This document shows positions 1 to 11,241 of a stretch of 64,000 bases of DNA, one piece after another. The stretch lies in the NCBI GenBank assembly GCA_022315425.1, contig JAIUPT010000028.1:248001-312000 (forward strand). The letters are read 5' to 3'. This stretch comes from Pseudevernia furfuracea. Its lineage: Eukaryota > Ascomycota > Lecanoromycetes > Lecanorales > Parmeliaceae. The notes beneath the pieces were generated by a model that saw only the letters and a list, made by a program, of their open reading frames with translations, searched no databases and was not told the origin of the DNA. Within the stretch, counting starts at the first letter, position 1. Each line of letters begins with the position of its first letter. The position numbers and the translations under genes are program-made.

Positions 1-262
1 CATCCCCCCTATCAGCTTGGAATATAATATCACTCCATTCAAGCCGACTCCCTGGAGCGTTGTGATCTTCTGACTTATCGTTATTGTTGCACACAATGCT
101 GCCCTCTGGTGCAGATAAGAAATTGTCGGGAACATCAAACTTCTGGCGGAACAGACATTATGTTCAAGCTCGGAAAGTCGAACTCCTCTCCCTGGAGCGA
201 GAAGTCAGGGTCACGTGAAGACGTAACCCGAGCACTAGCGCGGTGACTCCATCGGTCTCTGT

Positions 263-688
263 TCATATGATAGTACAATCATAGTTTTCAATGCTATGAA
301 CGACTCCATCCTTAGAGTAGGCTCTGTCTTGGTCCTTTCTCAGAAGTATCGCCGGCGGAGCTTTCGGGTTGAGTTCCAAGTAGCCCCCGGGGTCGTGAAA
401 GGTGAAATCTTTAGCTCCGTTCCAAAGCCCAATGGATCGCCGAGTTTTGTTAACAAAATGCACCCGAAAGTCCTCCAAGGTCTGTAGCTGCCTGACGGCT
501 TCCGCCACCGTCTCTGCCCTCGTCGGAGTGAATGCCTCTTGCCAGACGTGGTTGTCGTAGTCTTTTGCGCAGACCGTAGGAGGCGCAAACGAATGTGAAA
601 TCACGTCCTCCTCCGACCAATAGATGTTCTCGTTGATCGGTAGCAGCCCGTCTCGTAGGTGGACAAAGGTCTCCGATGTTCCTCGGAA
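263..688 (-). CDS. hypothetical protein, probable terminal exon
   Basis: I do not recognise this frame. It stays open from 688 down to a stop at 263 (141 codons). It has no in-frame ATG near its start, only a GTG at 604, so it is more likely a 3' exon than a complete gene. The composition is protein-like and unbiased, with motifs such as NENIYWSEED near the start and DPGGYLELNPKAPP near the end. A possible acceptor (ending CCGAG) lies just inside the 688 end, and a GTGCGT donor-like site lies about 55 bp further upstream. It could equally be a relic of a lost gene. Neighbouring DNA to 1379 holds no partner exon that I could identify. Confidence 0.3.
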   Translation of the reverse strand, partial: FRGTSETFVHLRDGLLPINENIYWSEEDVISHSFAPPTVCAKDYDNHVWQEAFTPTRAETVAEAVRQLQTLEDFRVHFVNKTRRSIGLWNGAKDFTFHDPGGYLELNPKAPPAILLRKDQDRAYSKDGVVHSIENYDCTII

Positions 689-1379
689 TTATCAACGCCA
701 CAGCAAGATGTCCACTGTGCAAGCTTTGGGCAAACGCACCCTAGAAATTGTTGTGTGGCTCGTCAGCTGGAAAGAGGTGCTAATTACTGACTCGACTGTA
801 GTGACTCGATCTTTGCGGAGATCAGCGTCAAAGATAAGCTAGCAAGAAAGTAGAAGAATTAAGGCCACGATGAACTATATATGTAAGTAGAGAGCCTTGT
901 CATGCATGGCCAGTCAAGTCCGCATTGTCAAATCATATGTGAAGAGAGGGGAAATGAAAGATATTAATAGCATGAAGCACGAAACAACTCAATCACACTA
1001 TATACAGAGACAAAGGTATCTTTGAAGGTGTACTATGCCTTTGGATGTCTTGCTGGATGGAAGATGGTGGATGGAAGATTGACCCGATGGTGGGAGAGAA
1101 AGTATGAAGAAGAGAACGTTTTACGGCAGCTGAGAAGTTTAAATAATCACGGAAGCCAGTCATTCACCGATAGCCAACTTCACACGCAGGGTGAATGTTC
1201 CCAAGCAAACTCTACCAGTGAAGCCCATTTCTCAACCCCACAAAAGCCTGTGACTGCACCTTTACCTCACAAATCCAGCTCACGATTTAGCAAGACTCAG
1301 ACGCCGGTGAATACACTTCTCTATCAGATTTTCAGCCAACCACCATTTTCATGAAGGGTCTTCTGAGTGTGTCGTCATA
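689..1379. other. intergenic, nothing recognised
   Basis: This is the 3' flank of the UCS-protein gene. Short open frames are present but none has protein-like composition or recognisable motifs. Confidence 0.5.
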
Positions 1380-3931
1380 TCATTTCTTCAGTGCTTGTAG
1401 TGCCTGTTCAACGCATTGCAAAACATGATCTTCGTCTTCGTAGTCAATCATAAGCTCGTTCAGTGTCTCGACACCACCAAGTTCCTTCACTTTTTCTTGG
1501 GCCCTCTTCCCCGTATCCGAATTCTGGCAGACAGCATTCGTCACACAAACACAGGCTCGGTGAACAATACCTATATCACCACTTTCATCATCTACCAAGC
1601 CAAGTATGATTTCCATGCCCCTGTCTCTCGCTAGAATAGCTTTAACAGCTCCCTCGAATTCTGCGACTACAGCCAGAGCTCCAGCTGCGGCGGATCTAGT
1701 AGGTACATCTTCGAGATCAGCCATCGCAAGCAAGATGTGCATACGTCTGGCGGCAGCTGGAGACTCGTCCGCAAACAGTTCAACGCCTAGTGGACAGTTG
1801 ACAAGGTTACATACAAGTTGGGTTGCTGCGCGCTGGACGAGGACATTTTTATTGAGCAAAAGGTCTTCAATCGTAGGGTAAGCTTGGCGAATGATACTTT
1901 CGGCGGCCCCACTTGAGGGCACAGAGGCTACATTTGTGAGAGCCATTAAGGCTTCGAATGTAGGCAAGAGGTCTCGGGGGCCTTGAGTCATTGCACCAGA
2001 TTCTTCACTAAGAAGTGAGAGAATTGGTCGGATGACAGAAGTCAATGTCATGGATCCTGATGAAGGGAATATGAGAGATGGGTCGACCGATATCAAGATG
2101 CGAGCTAAAGCTTGAGCTGCAGTATGGCGTGCTTCTGTGTCCGAGTTGGAGGATCCCATGTTGAGAGTGTAGCCCTGTAGCAGTAGTCTTACTCCGCCTT
2201 GTTGAGCGATAGTACCTCGGAGAGAAGATGTCCGTGAAATTGAAAGGAATATTTTGATAACAGTATGCAATGAGTTGGGAGACAGGTTCTTGCTCATGCC
2301 AACAAGGACCGAAATAGCGTCAGCGTTCACAATAGCCTTGCAACGCCCTGTGACCGCAGCATCTTCATCAAGAGGATCTGCTTGAGGGGCAGTCTTGGAA
2401 GCATTAGCGTATGATCTGAGCTGATCCATCCGCCTTTGCTCTTCAGAGAGGTTTGGTAGGTAGCGAGTAAGGTTATCGATAAGCGCCAGACCGCCGAAGC
2501 TTGTTGGAGATCCGGGCGGACTATGCCTCAAGTTCTTCAGGAGTATCCTGAGGAACTCGTGGTCTTTTGCAAGCTCCTCTTTGACCTTAGGTCGGACAGA
2601 TGCGTACGCCAGGCCCTCAATGGAGCTCTGATTGGTGTCTAATGGATCTTCAACCATCATGCTCTTGAGTCGAGGTACAAGGTCCTCCGCGGCACTCTTC
2701 TCTTCGGCTGCCATTTCATCCTTTGAACTGCTTCCCTGGCTAGACGGGCCTTGGATCTTGGCCAGAATTACTGCTGCAAGACCAGGTCTCTCATCTTTCC
2801 GTGTCGCTAGGATATGCTGCAGCCAAGATGTACAGTACTTCTTAATGGCTTCACGGCATGCGCTATCAATGCAAGCCGGGCTCAACATATGTAAAGCCGC
2901 AAGTTCCACTTTTTCTGATTTTGCCTTCTTCTCCAACAACGGTACCAGCGCCTGGACAAAACCCTCTGTGAGGAACAATGTTGAGGCTGGGGATGGTGCA
3001 ACTGGGAATACACCTGCTGCTGCAGAGAAAGCCAGAACCAGGTCTTCGTTTCTCTGTCTAGTAACTCGGGAAGCGACAAATTGTGTGAGGGTCTTCTGGC
3101 CTTCGTCTTTGGAAGCTTCAAGGTATTTCGCAGTCACTAGGGTTGCTTGACTGCGGACTTGAACAGTATTACGATAGTCCAACGAGGAAAGTATCAGATC
3201 AAACGTCTCCCCATCGATGAGTGTATGGAGACGTTCCGTGTCTGCTGCCAGGAGCCTAGCAATTCCTTTCATGGCTCTGCCGTTGTCTTCATCTCCCACT
3301 TGAATCAGCTTTGCGAGGTACAGCTGGAAGACATCTTTTTCGCATTCTTCTCGTACCGACTCGGATGACCAAGCTGCCGGATCTAGCAGCACATCGGTCA
3401 TACCATTGGATGATCCATCTCCCAGCCTGAATATTTCCTCGAATGCCACCATAGTCGTATTGTCATGTAGCTTCTTTGCCAGGGCGACTTTTGCAGCCGG
3501 AGCTTCCCTCAAAAGGCCTGCTACAATCCCATCTTGTATTTTTCCATCTTTGAAGATCTCAGGCCTTGCAACGATTTCCAAACATGCTCTAGCCACATCT
3601 CCAGGCACTTCTGCCGATCTGTTGAGATAGCTGAGAGCTTCCTTGCCCGCACCTTCGTCATGCTCCGTGACAAACTTGATGCAAAGCTTCTGTAGGCGAT
3701 GTTGTAGGTCATCTGATTGTATCTTGTTGAAGGCGGCCTTGACATGAGGATTGTTCCGGGCGAGAGAAGCTGCTTCTCGTAGAGCTCGAGAGCCATCCTG
3801 CCGTAGCCCAGTCAGCGAATGTAGCAGACATCATAGGGGCAGCGACGAACCTCGTCTCTTCCAGAAGCTACAAGGTCCAGGGCTTGAGAAGCCAGGGTAG
3901 TAGCTCTTGCTTCCTTTTCGTCGTCAGCCAT
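1380..3931 (-). CDS. she4: UCS-domain myosin chaperone (She4/Cro1/Rng3 family)
   Basis: UCS proteins fold and stabilise myosin motor heads and so support actin-based transport, endocytosis and cytokinesis in the cytoplasm. The gene has two exons, 3931-3851 and 3797-1380, with a 53-bp intron (GTTCGT...CAG, branch CGCTGAC). This gives 832 residues, close to yeast She4 (789). The ATG at 3931 is chosen because it opens an exon (MADDEKEARATT) that splices in phase into the long frame; a later GTG at 3608 would discard about 90 residues. The middle carries the UNC-45/Cro1/She4 central-domain pattern, including FLTEGFVQALVPLLEKK followed by VELAALHMLSPACID. The C-terminal half consists of armadillo-like helical repeats (NVLVQRAATQLVCNLV, RSAAAGALAVVAEFEG). 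There is no TPR domain, as expected for fungal members. It is divergent from tfb4 across about 200 bp. Confidence 0.9.
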
Positions 3932-4137
3932 GTTGGCTGAGAGCCTGAGAGTGAATGGAGAGCGAATGGTCTTGGCATCTCGGAGAAAGGCTCAAATTGG
4001 CCGCCGACATTGCGACTTCGATACCAGCACCTCCAAGTCACATTCAGCAAGCTCTGCTGCCTACCGTTCTACCCAGCACGAGCCATTTGACAGCAAGATC
4101 TAGAATGGGAAGAGCCATGTGAGTCAAATTCGTCACC
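3932..4137. promoter_or_regulatory. bidirectional promoter, UCS gene / tfb4
   Basis: Only 206 bp separate the two divergent start codons, so both promoters must lie here or overlap the 5' UTRs. I see no clear TATA box. Confidence 0.5.
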
Positions 4138-5472
4138 ATGAACGCAGTCGACGGTTCAGACCACTACAACAAGACCACAGACGGCAAGTGGCATTCCACT
4201 CCCAAATCTCCTTCTACCACACACTGATACTGATACTATTTCACCTCTTCAGAGCCCCCTCCCTCTCTAATGACCATAATCCTCGACACAAATCCTCACG
4301 CCTGGGCCCTCCTCGCCCCCACCCTCCCCCTCTCCGCCGCGATCGCCAACCTACTCGTCTTCATCAATGCCCACCTCGCCTTCAATAACAGCAATAAAGT
4401 AGCAATCATAGCCTCGCACACCCAGCGCGCTGAGTTCCTATATCCTATACCATCGCAAGATGACTCTAGAAATACGAACGGCTCAAACGGCGACACGGAC
4501 ATGGCAGACAGCGACGAAGCCACCGCTGCAGCCACAGCAGACGACGCAAACCACTACCGACCCTTCCGACACATCCAAACGACACTCCTCTCCGCCATAA
4601 CCAAGCTCTACAAAACCACCGCCCCCGAATCCCTCACCCCCACAACCTCCGTAGCCGGCGCCCTCACCCTCGCTCTAACCTACATCAACAAACAATCCAT
4701 CGCCCTCTCCACCACCACATCCTCCAAAACAAACCCCGATCCGCTCCTCGCGCCCTCCGACCCAAACTCAATCCAACCAGCAACATTGAACCCGCGCATC
4801 CTAATCCTCTCCGTATCCGGCGACCTCGCGCACCAATACATCCCCATCATGAACACCATTTTCGCTTGTGAGCCCCCCCCCCCGCCTTTTTGAAGGCACC
4901 TCCCGCCCAAAAGAAGCCAATCCACTCGATGCTGACTCCAAAACCCCTGCCGTCCAGGCCAACGCCTCACCATCCCCATCGACATCTGCAAAATAGCCGG
5001 CGACTCCGTATTCCTGCAACAAGCCTCCGACGCCACCCACGGCACCTACATCGCCCTCACCCACCCGCGCGGCCTGCTTCAATATCTCATGCTCGGTTTC
5101 TTACCCGACCAGAGCAGCCGGAAATACCTGGTGCCGCCGACGGCAGTAGGGGTGGATTTCCGCGCGGCGTGTTTCTGTCATCGGAAGGTGGTGGATGTGG
5201 GCTTTGTTTGTAGCATTTGTTTGAGCAGTAAGTGCGGTCTCTCAGCCGACCTTTGCTGGAATGTGAGGGCTTAGAATGGGGTCAAGGCTAATGGGTATGC
5301 AGTATTCTGTTCACCGCCAGAAGGAGCAGTATGTCTGACTTGCAGCACGCATCTACAGCTTGGCGAGTATGGAGGCAAGCCGGCTGTGGTGGCGAAAAGG
5401 AAGAAGAAGAGCGGAAGAAGGGTTCGGATGGGTGAAGGAGAGGAGCTGCGTGAGATGGAAGTCATGACTTAG
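4138..5472 (+). CDS. tfb4: TFIIH core subunit Tfb4 (p34)
   Basis: Tfb4 (human GTF2H3/p34) is a core subunit of TFIIH, acting in RNA polymerase II initiation and nucleotide excision repair in the nucleus. Four exons, 4138-4183, 4253-4867, 4958-5227 and 5303-5472, give 366 residues. The N-terminus MNAVDGSDHY followed by PPPSLMTIILDTNPHAW is the conserved start of the von Willebrand-like domain. KIAGDSVFLQQASDATHGTY and LGFLPDQSSRKYL are strongly conserved core motifs. The C-terminus has a zinc-binding cluster (CSICLSIFC...CLTC) interrupted by intron 3. Intron 1 starts GCAAGT and ends CAG: only this GC-AG junction joins the first exon in frame. Intron 2 contains a run of 11 C residues just after its donor. 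A basic tail (KRKKKSGRRVR) ends the protein. Confidence 0.95.
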
Positions 5473-5741
5473 GAGTGGTAATAAAATGATACAAATCACA
5501 GCAGTAACAATTTGCCATGCTTTCATAGTGCACTCAAGCTCGTATTTGACTTAATGCTAATCTCAACCGATGGGTATCGTGCAAGGTTCTACCGGAGACG
5601 CCCAAACACCTCGCTAAAGCCAAGGTCTGTTGACTGAGTCTGTCGAGTACAGCAGCCACCATTGAAACACCGATTGTAGCCCGTCTGCAATCTAGCACCC
5701 TGTTGAAATGACGGCATCCATAACAGCCCCGGCTCCAGAAA

Positions 5742-7934
5742 TCATTGTAGCTTTGCGGGTTGGGCCATTGATGAAGTTGGATCGTGGACCGTCGGTGTCC
5801 TTACGACTCGCTCTTTCGCTGCACGCTTCGTTTTCCGCCGCTTAGCTACTGGAGTCATATTAGGGTCAGGGTCCAGGAAATTTTCCAGCTTCGAGTCGGC
5901 AGGCCATGTGCCACGGGAACCGGAGGTCCATCGATGATGTTTTATGAGACGAGCCCCGTGAACTACTTGATTGTCGCCTTTGCCACGAGACATGACAGAC
6001 CTAGGTTCTTTGTCATTTGTGCCCATCGATGCTACAGCCTAAGATCTGTCAGCTTGCCTGGGTACCTCCTTGATCTCAAGTGCGCTCACAAACGAGTCAG
6101 TGTTGTGGGCGAAGTATAGATAGACCCCATCCACTGTCTTCTTGACACCCAAGATGCCAATGGCACCAGCGGAATGACTTTCCCTCACACTAGGGTGTCC
6201 TGAAGTACGGTGAGGTCAGCTGGCAGATCACTCGTTGATATCGCGAGACTGTGACATACCCATGAAGTCCCTCTCGACGAAAGATCGCATAGCGTTGTCA
6301 TCATCGGTCGACTCGGAGCCACCTTTTCTACCCCTCCGAGAGGAGGAATAAAGCCGGCTGGCACACGTCCCTGCAGCCAGTGTGGTAGCCATATGCTCGC
6401 CGGTGCCACTGGTAACGGTTGCAACACTCGTTTTATCTTTGTCCTCAAACTCAACTGGTATTACAGCAGTGCCAATACCGACTAACGCTGCTGGACCAAC
6501 ACGGCCCTTATGCTTCATGCCGATGCCTCCAGAGGAGGATCCGGCAGCTATGTGTCCATGGCAGTCTATAGCAATTGCGCCGACAGTATCAGTGATATCG
6601 TCTGGCCTTGAGGTCATGTTCGCCATTTTCTCCATCATTTCGGCGTGGTCCCTGGACTTTGATCCGTTCTGGAAAGGCGGTGAGTGGCTTCTCGTAGGAG
6701 GAGGCGGCGTCGGCGACACACGAGGCTTGCGGCCACGTTCATCAGTCGATTCATTAACTTCTGCGGCCATGCTGGAAGAGGTGTGGGGTTTTGGCGAAAA
6801 TTTAGTTCGAGACTGTAGCCAATAAGGATCATCATCAACGAAACTGTCACCGCTTTCATCATCGTCTTCGTGAGTCTTGATCGAGAATTGTCCGTCATTC
6901 CCTGGCTCATTAGAACTCCAAACGTGACGTGTTTTCGCTGGTTGAGCTATTGAGTCTAACGTGTAGCTGGCTTCTGAGTGAGGGGGATCAGTCGCACTCA
7001 ATCGCGGCGAGTAAGGTTGACTTTCGTTCCAGCAGGGAGCAAGGTCCAGATTGTGACTATCGTGCTCGTGTCCCACCTTGCGATTCTCGTTTTTTGAAAT
7101 TGGTGCATCGGACTCAAAGTCGCTCTCACTCTCTTCGGTCCTCTGCGATTTTTTAAGATCTACCTTCCATCGCGCGTAGCGTTCTCCAGCTGCTGCAGAC
7201 ACAAGGTATTCAGCATTGACTACTGGCATCCCCAGTTCAGAGGCAAATTCTGTGGCTCCTTGACCGACCAGCAGGTTTGGAGGAACCCGGCGCAGTGATA
7301 GTGGCTTTGTTGAATGTTCCAGGATGAGTCGTGCGAGATGGATGGGATTGCGGATGCCTTGCATTGTCAGCCTTCATTGTATGCTCGTAACTGCGACAAA
7401 TAGATAGAAGATCACGTACATCCTACAGCGCCAACCGCGCCGCTTCGGCCACAATGATCAACGATGGTGGCATCACATTCGACAGTGCCATTCATCGAGA
7501 GATTGCTACCGAAGCCTGCATTCGTGATCTCCTTGTCCTCAAGTACTCTGATAGCTATTTCGACAGCTTCGACTGCACTTGCACCGTTGTTCAAGAAGGT
7601 CATGGCGGACTTGGCAGCACTGGACGAATATCAGAGGAGTGTATCTAACGATCGAAGATGGGAGCCTTGTGTTCTTGAAGCCCCGCCAATAGCCCTTCAG
7701 GATCGGGAAGGTCAAAACTCACTCTTCACAAGCGGCCAAGTGGACCTTTTCATTTTGAAAGCTGTGATAGCCTGCGCCAGCATGAACGAATATAGCACAA
7801 ACATCCCCAGAGAGGCGGCGGCGTTGCGGCATGTCCGCAATTGCAAGGTCGATAGGCCCGTCAAATTGAGCGTCGGTCAAACTCTCCGAGCTCAAATTTC
7901 TTTCGGCGCTTGGTAGATGAGTTAGTTGATCCAT
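5742..7934 (-). CDS. threonine aspartase (taspase-like Ntn hydrolase)
   Basis: This is a member of the asparaginase-2/taspase family, which matures by cutting itself in front of a Thr that becomes the active-site nucleophile. Five exons, 7934-7723, 7619-7420, 7357-6260, 6199-6090 and 6038-5742, encode 638 residues. The alpha-subunit part shows VHAGAGYHSFQNEKVH, then AVEAVEIAIRVLEDKEITNAG with SNLSMNGTVECDA. The autocleavage site is D-T-V-G-A-I-A-I-D, with the catalytic Thr codon at 6585-6587. It is followed by SSSGGIGMKHKGRVG and, later, HPSVRESHSAGAIG and YFAHNTDSFAVASM. Between the two conserved halves lies a long acidic and Ser/Pro-rich insertion of roughly 180 residues. The C-terminus is basic (KRRKTKRAAK), a possible nuclear signal. 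Intron 2 ends AAG. The start at 7934 is the first ATG in frame; its exact position is less certain than the core. Confidence 0.88.
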
Positions 7935-8869
7935 TTTCGTCTGTTGAAAGCGCTTATGGATCCAGAGGAGAAGTGAAGGAGCCAGGTCTTTTGCTCAGGA
8001 GCTCAAGAGAGGAAAGATATGCGATGGCGTGACTGTTGGCATTCAAAAGACCTTTTTGCCTTCTGCTTATCACATAGACTAGTGTGTTTGTCATAGAGTG
8101 ACCTTGATAGCCGGTGTGGTAGGCGTTCCGGTGAGGTGAGATGAAGTTCTGGATTTTCCCCAGACAACAGTCTAACAGAACGATCACGGCGAAGAGAACA
8201 TCAAGACCAGGCACGACAGCATCGGAAGGCTGATCTTTAGGGTAGTGGAGAAGAAAGAAGACTCCGTATGGGCTTTGTAGGTGGATTTGGAAGAGTCAGG
8301 AAGTCTGATCAAAACGTGACGTGGGTTGAAAGAATGTTACGATGAACGGCCAGCGCTCAGTCTATGATTCGACAACAAGAATTGCCACCCAACATAAGAA
8401 TTTATTGAACGTTGATGTTCTGTTTCTAGAGAGATGATGCTAGGTTTGATTGATTGACGCGAAAGCAGGGATGAGGATCTTTTTGACGACTCCCTCTGTA
8501 ATGCTGCTGCCTTCCTTGCGTGAAATTCAGTAGTTCCTTCCATTTTTACTTGGTGATTATCCATTATAACTGCAACCCTCCATCGTCTACGGGATGGATG
8601 TTACGTCCTGTCGAAGGGCAGACATCGAATTCTCATAGGGCTGAGACCACGCTGTCTTCAGTCCCATCAAAGACTCTTCCTCGCGGGTTTCTTCAATGCA
8701 CGGCTAAAAATCTACTAAGATTTTGACGTTTCGAAAACAGACCTATCCTCATAAAATACAGGTGGCTTAATAGTATGAGCACTAGGTGTAGTCCCATGTC
8801 TTCTTGTAACGTTCACTGCGAACTACTATGCCTGTGCTAGACTTCTAGACATGAATATCTCAATGCATA
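7935..8869. other. intergenic, nothing recognised
   Basis: This holds the upstream region of the taspase gene and the 3' flank of the DUF866 gene. Open frames of 68-86 codons occur on both strands without protein-like motifs. Confidence 0.5.
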
Positions 8870-9559
8870 TCAGACTCTTCTGATCTCCCATTTCAAGTCT
8901 TTGATACTGACTTCCTCGCCAGCCTTCTCATCATAGTCGAACCATTCTCCCTCCTGTAGATCAATTCCCGAGAACTTGGTTGGCCACTCCAGCCCTTTGG
9001 CCTGCCATTCTCCCTGGTCCGCGGTCAACAAAACAGCACAGACTATGGGAATGTCTCAACATACATCTGATTTGAATTCTGTGAATTCTAGACCCCGACA
9101 GTCAAACTCGATGATGTTCTGCTGGTTGGGTGGAGAAGCATGTCTGTATGCTCGAGGCGGATTCTTAATGGTCGCTGTTGACTCTCTCTGGACTCAAGTC
9201 AGCAAAGCGAAGATATCTTTGATCGAAATGATCACCGACTCTGCATGATTTGCAGCGCCACACGAAGTTGGCTTCTCCCTTGCCTGCGGAGACCTCGTTT
9301 TGTTCCTTACTATCTTTAGCCATCCTACTGGACAATCGGGACACCATAGATACACACGTAACGGTTCACACTGATCCAATTCGGATGAATCTCTCTACAT
9401 GAAGTGCACTGCACTTTGAAAGTGTAGAAATAAGGCTCGTCGGGCGTGTCTAGAGGAAGAAGGTCCGTGACACTACATTCATTAGCACAACGAAAGTTGA
9501 ATTCTAAAATACATGTAGGCCTACCCCGTGAGATCTGCTGTCAAGGCCAGCGCCAACAT
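8870..9559 (-). CDS. CXXC zinc-binding protein (DUF866/UPF0587)
   Basis: The family is conserved from fungi to human (CZIB/C1orf123) and binds one zinc ion through two CXXC pairs; its cellular role is poorly known. No single open frame reveals it. Five exons, 9559-9525, 9472-9358, 9305-9240, 9187-9065 and 9013-8870, join perfectly to give 160 residues, the usual family length. The order is MLALALTADLTGVTDL, then FKVQCTSCREIHPNW (first CXXC), EQNEVSAGKGEANFVW, CKSC (second CXXC), then QNIIEFDCRGLEFTEF and EGEWFDYDEKAGEEVS near the end. Intron 2 uses an AAG acceptor (AGTAAG); splicing at the nearby TAG would break the frame. Confidence 0.93.
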
Positions 9560-10140
9560 GGTAAAGGTATTTTCATTCGATATGTAAGACTGTTGCTAAC
9601 AATGCGAAAGCTCAATCACAGCAGAGCGCTTGCCAAGCCCTTTCCCCGGCACCCCCACCACCCCGGGTTTTAGCTTGACAAGGGTACTCTACAAAAACTT
9701 TGGGTGGAGGTACTTTCACTGCATATTCTGAGCGTATCCTACTACCTAGTACCCGGCATGGTGCCGATGAAATTTGTGCATCAGGCGGGGCGTTATCGAA
9801 GATCTTGACGTAGCAGTCTTGACGTCCAGGACTTTTGGTGCCGAACTCCATACTCTATGTTGAGCAATGATGAATTGCCGATGTCTGTCATCGGTTCCGA
9901 TGGCTCCGCACGCCGATCGCTATCACCCGAATGGTTGAAGTTGCATGCATGACCAGCGTGCGCCGCAAATCCCGTGGATATGTAGCCCGATATGCAGAAA
10001 GAGCTCATTTGCTCGGTTCAGCTCGGTCGCCCCTACGGAGTAAGTGCCCTACAAAAGCTCAAGCCAGCCCCGCTCGCCCCACTATCAACAGACGCGCTCA
10101 TCTTCAGAGACTCTCTCATCATCTCGAGCCACCTACAACC
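9560..10140. other. divergent intergenic region
   Basis: This is the shared upstream region of the DUF866 and cupin-like genes. The cupin frame is open upstream of its chosen ATG back to 9931, but that part lacks family-like sequence and is probably 5' UTR. Confidence 0.45.
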
Positions 10141-10869
10141 ATGGCAACCCTAACCCACACAGCCCACCTCTCTACCTTCACAGCGCCCCCGCCTGGTACG
10201 GCCACCCTGTCCCTCAAAAATCCTACCGAAACCCACGTGACAGTCCCCGTCGGCTCATCCTGGACAACAGGCCGCCACTGGCACAATGATCATATATGCG
10301 ACTTCAAGGTGCTTTCAGGCGCTATACTCCTCACAATCAATAACGACAGCTTCGTCGTGACCGGCGATTCTCCTGCCGTCGCAATTCCTCGCAAGGCGCG
10401 ACACGAATTGATGCGGTGGGATTGTCCTGGCCGGAAGGGTCACCAAAAGGCTGCGCAGGAGGCCTTTATGAGAGAGATGTTAGCGAAAGGTCAGTCAAAG
10501 GAACTTGAGAAGCTGAGGGCACAGCAAGTCGAGAGCGACGAATGGACAACGCCTGAAGATGGCGACAAGGAAGTCTTCTTCCGAAATTCGTTGAGCGCAA
10601 TATCAGAACCTCGAACTGGCATTTTGGGAGAGATTTTGAGATTCGTCCATATGGTGATTATATATCAGGGCTTGGATACCAGGATGGTGATATTAGACAT
10701 GGGGCCTGAAAATGGTAATGAGTGGAGAGCAATGGTTGAGGAAATGATATGGTGGGTAGTTGTGGGGATTGCAAGTCTGATTGGTGTTGTACTTGGTCTA
10801 AAGCCTGTGAGCGAAGCGTACACACCAGGTCGGTTGATTTCCAAATGGGAGGAGAAGAATCCAAAGTAG
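10141..10869 (+). CDS. cupin-like protein with C-terminal membrane segment
   Basis: A single exon encodes 242 residues from the ATG at 10141 (MATLTHTAHLSTFTAPPPG). Residues about 40-85 fit a small beta-barrel of the cupin type: GRHWHNDHICDFKVLSG resembles cupin motif 1 with an H-x-H pair but with Asp where Glu is usual, and GDSPAVAIPRKARHELMRW resembles motif 2. A hydrophobic segment near residue 200 (WWVVVGIASLIGVVLG) could anchor the protein in a membrane. Proteins of this layout are common in filamentous fungi and mostly uncharacterised. I cannot name a substrate. The longer frame starting at 9931 is rejected because its extra residues look like translated leader. Confidence 0.75.
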   Translation: MATLTHTAHLSTFTAPPPGTATLSLKNPTETHVTVPVGSSWTTGRHWHNDHICDFKVLSGAILLTINNDSFVVTGDSPAVAIPRKARHELMRWDCPGRKGHQKAAQEAFMREMLAKGQSKELEKLRAQQVESDEWTTPEDGDKEVFFRNSLSAISEPRTGILGEILRFVHMVIIYQGLDTRMVILDMGPENGNEWRAMVEEMIWWVVVGIASLIGVVLGLKPVSEAYTPGRLISKWEEKNPK

Positions 10870-11241
10870 TGGGAGAGTTGAGTTGAGGCGCGATGTCGAG
10901 GAACGGGAACAGTGTAGGAAATAGTTTCAATAGTCGAGTCAAAGAAAACAACCCCGGCTTGGCTGACGACAGAGTGCAATCTGCTTGTCTCCATCGGCCG
11001 TCGATTCTTTCGTGCTGGTACACATATATTGTTCAAGTCAGAGAAGCGAGCTACCTAGTCGTACTTAACCCTACTGTTCGAGGTATTAAGACAAACGCTT
11101 TGATTTGGCGCTTGATTAACCGAAGTTATGCCATAAGGCGCCAAGACATGTGCTTTGACTCTTGGTGCCCCCTCCGCTTCATCGTCGAGCTCGATCAAGT
11201 ACACTTACACAATCGAAGCAGCGTCATCTAGTGGAGCTGTT
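10870..11241. other. intergenic, nothing recognised
   Basis: This is the 3' flank of the cupin-like gene and the promoter region of the PPR-like gene. No further motif is clear. Confidence 0.4.

Noticed and set aside
11155..11241. Upstream TTG start extending the PPR-like protein by 29 residues
   Set aside because: The extension is a Ser-rich leader, and the ATG at 11242 opens directly into a mitochondrial-type N-terminus.
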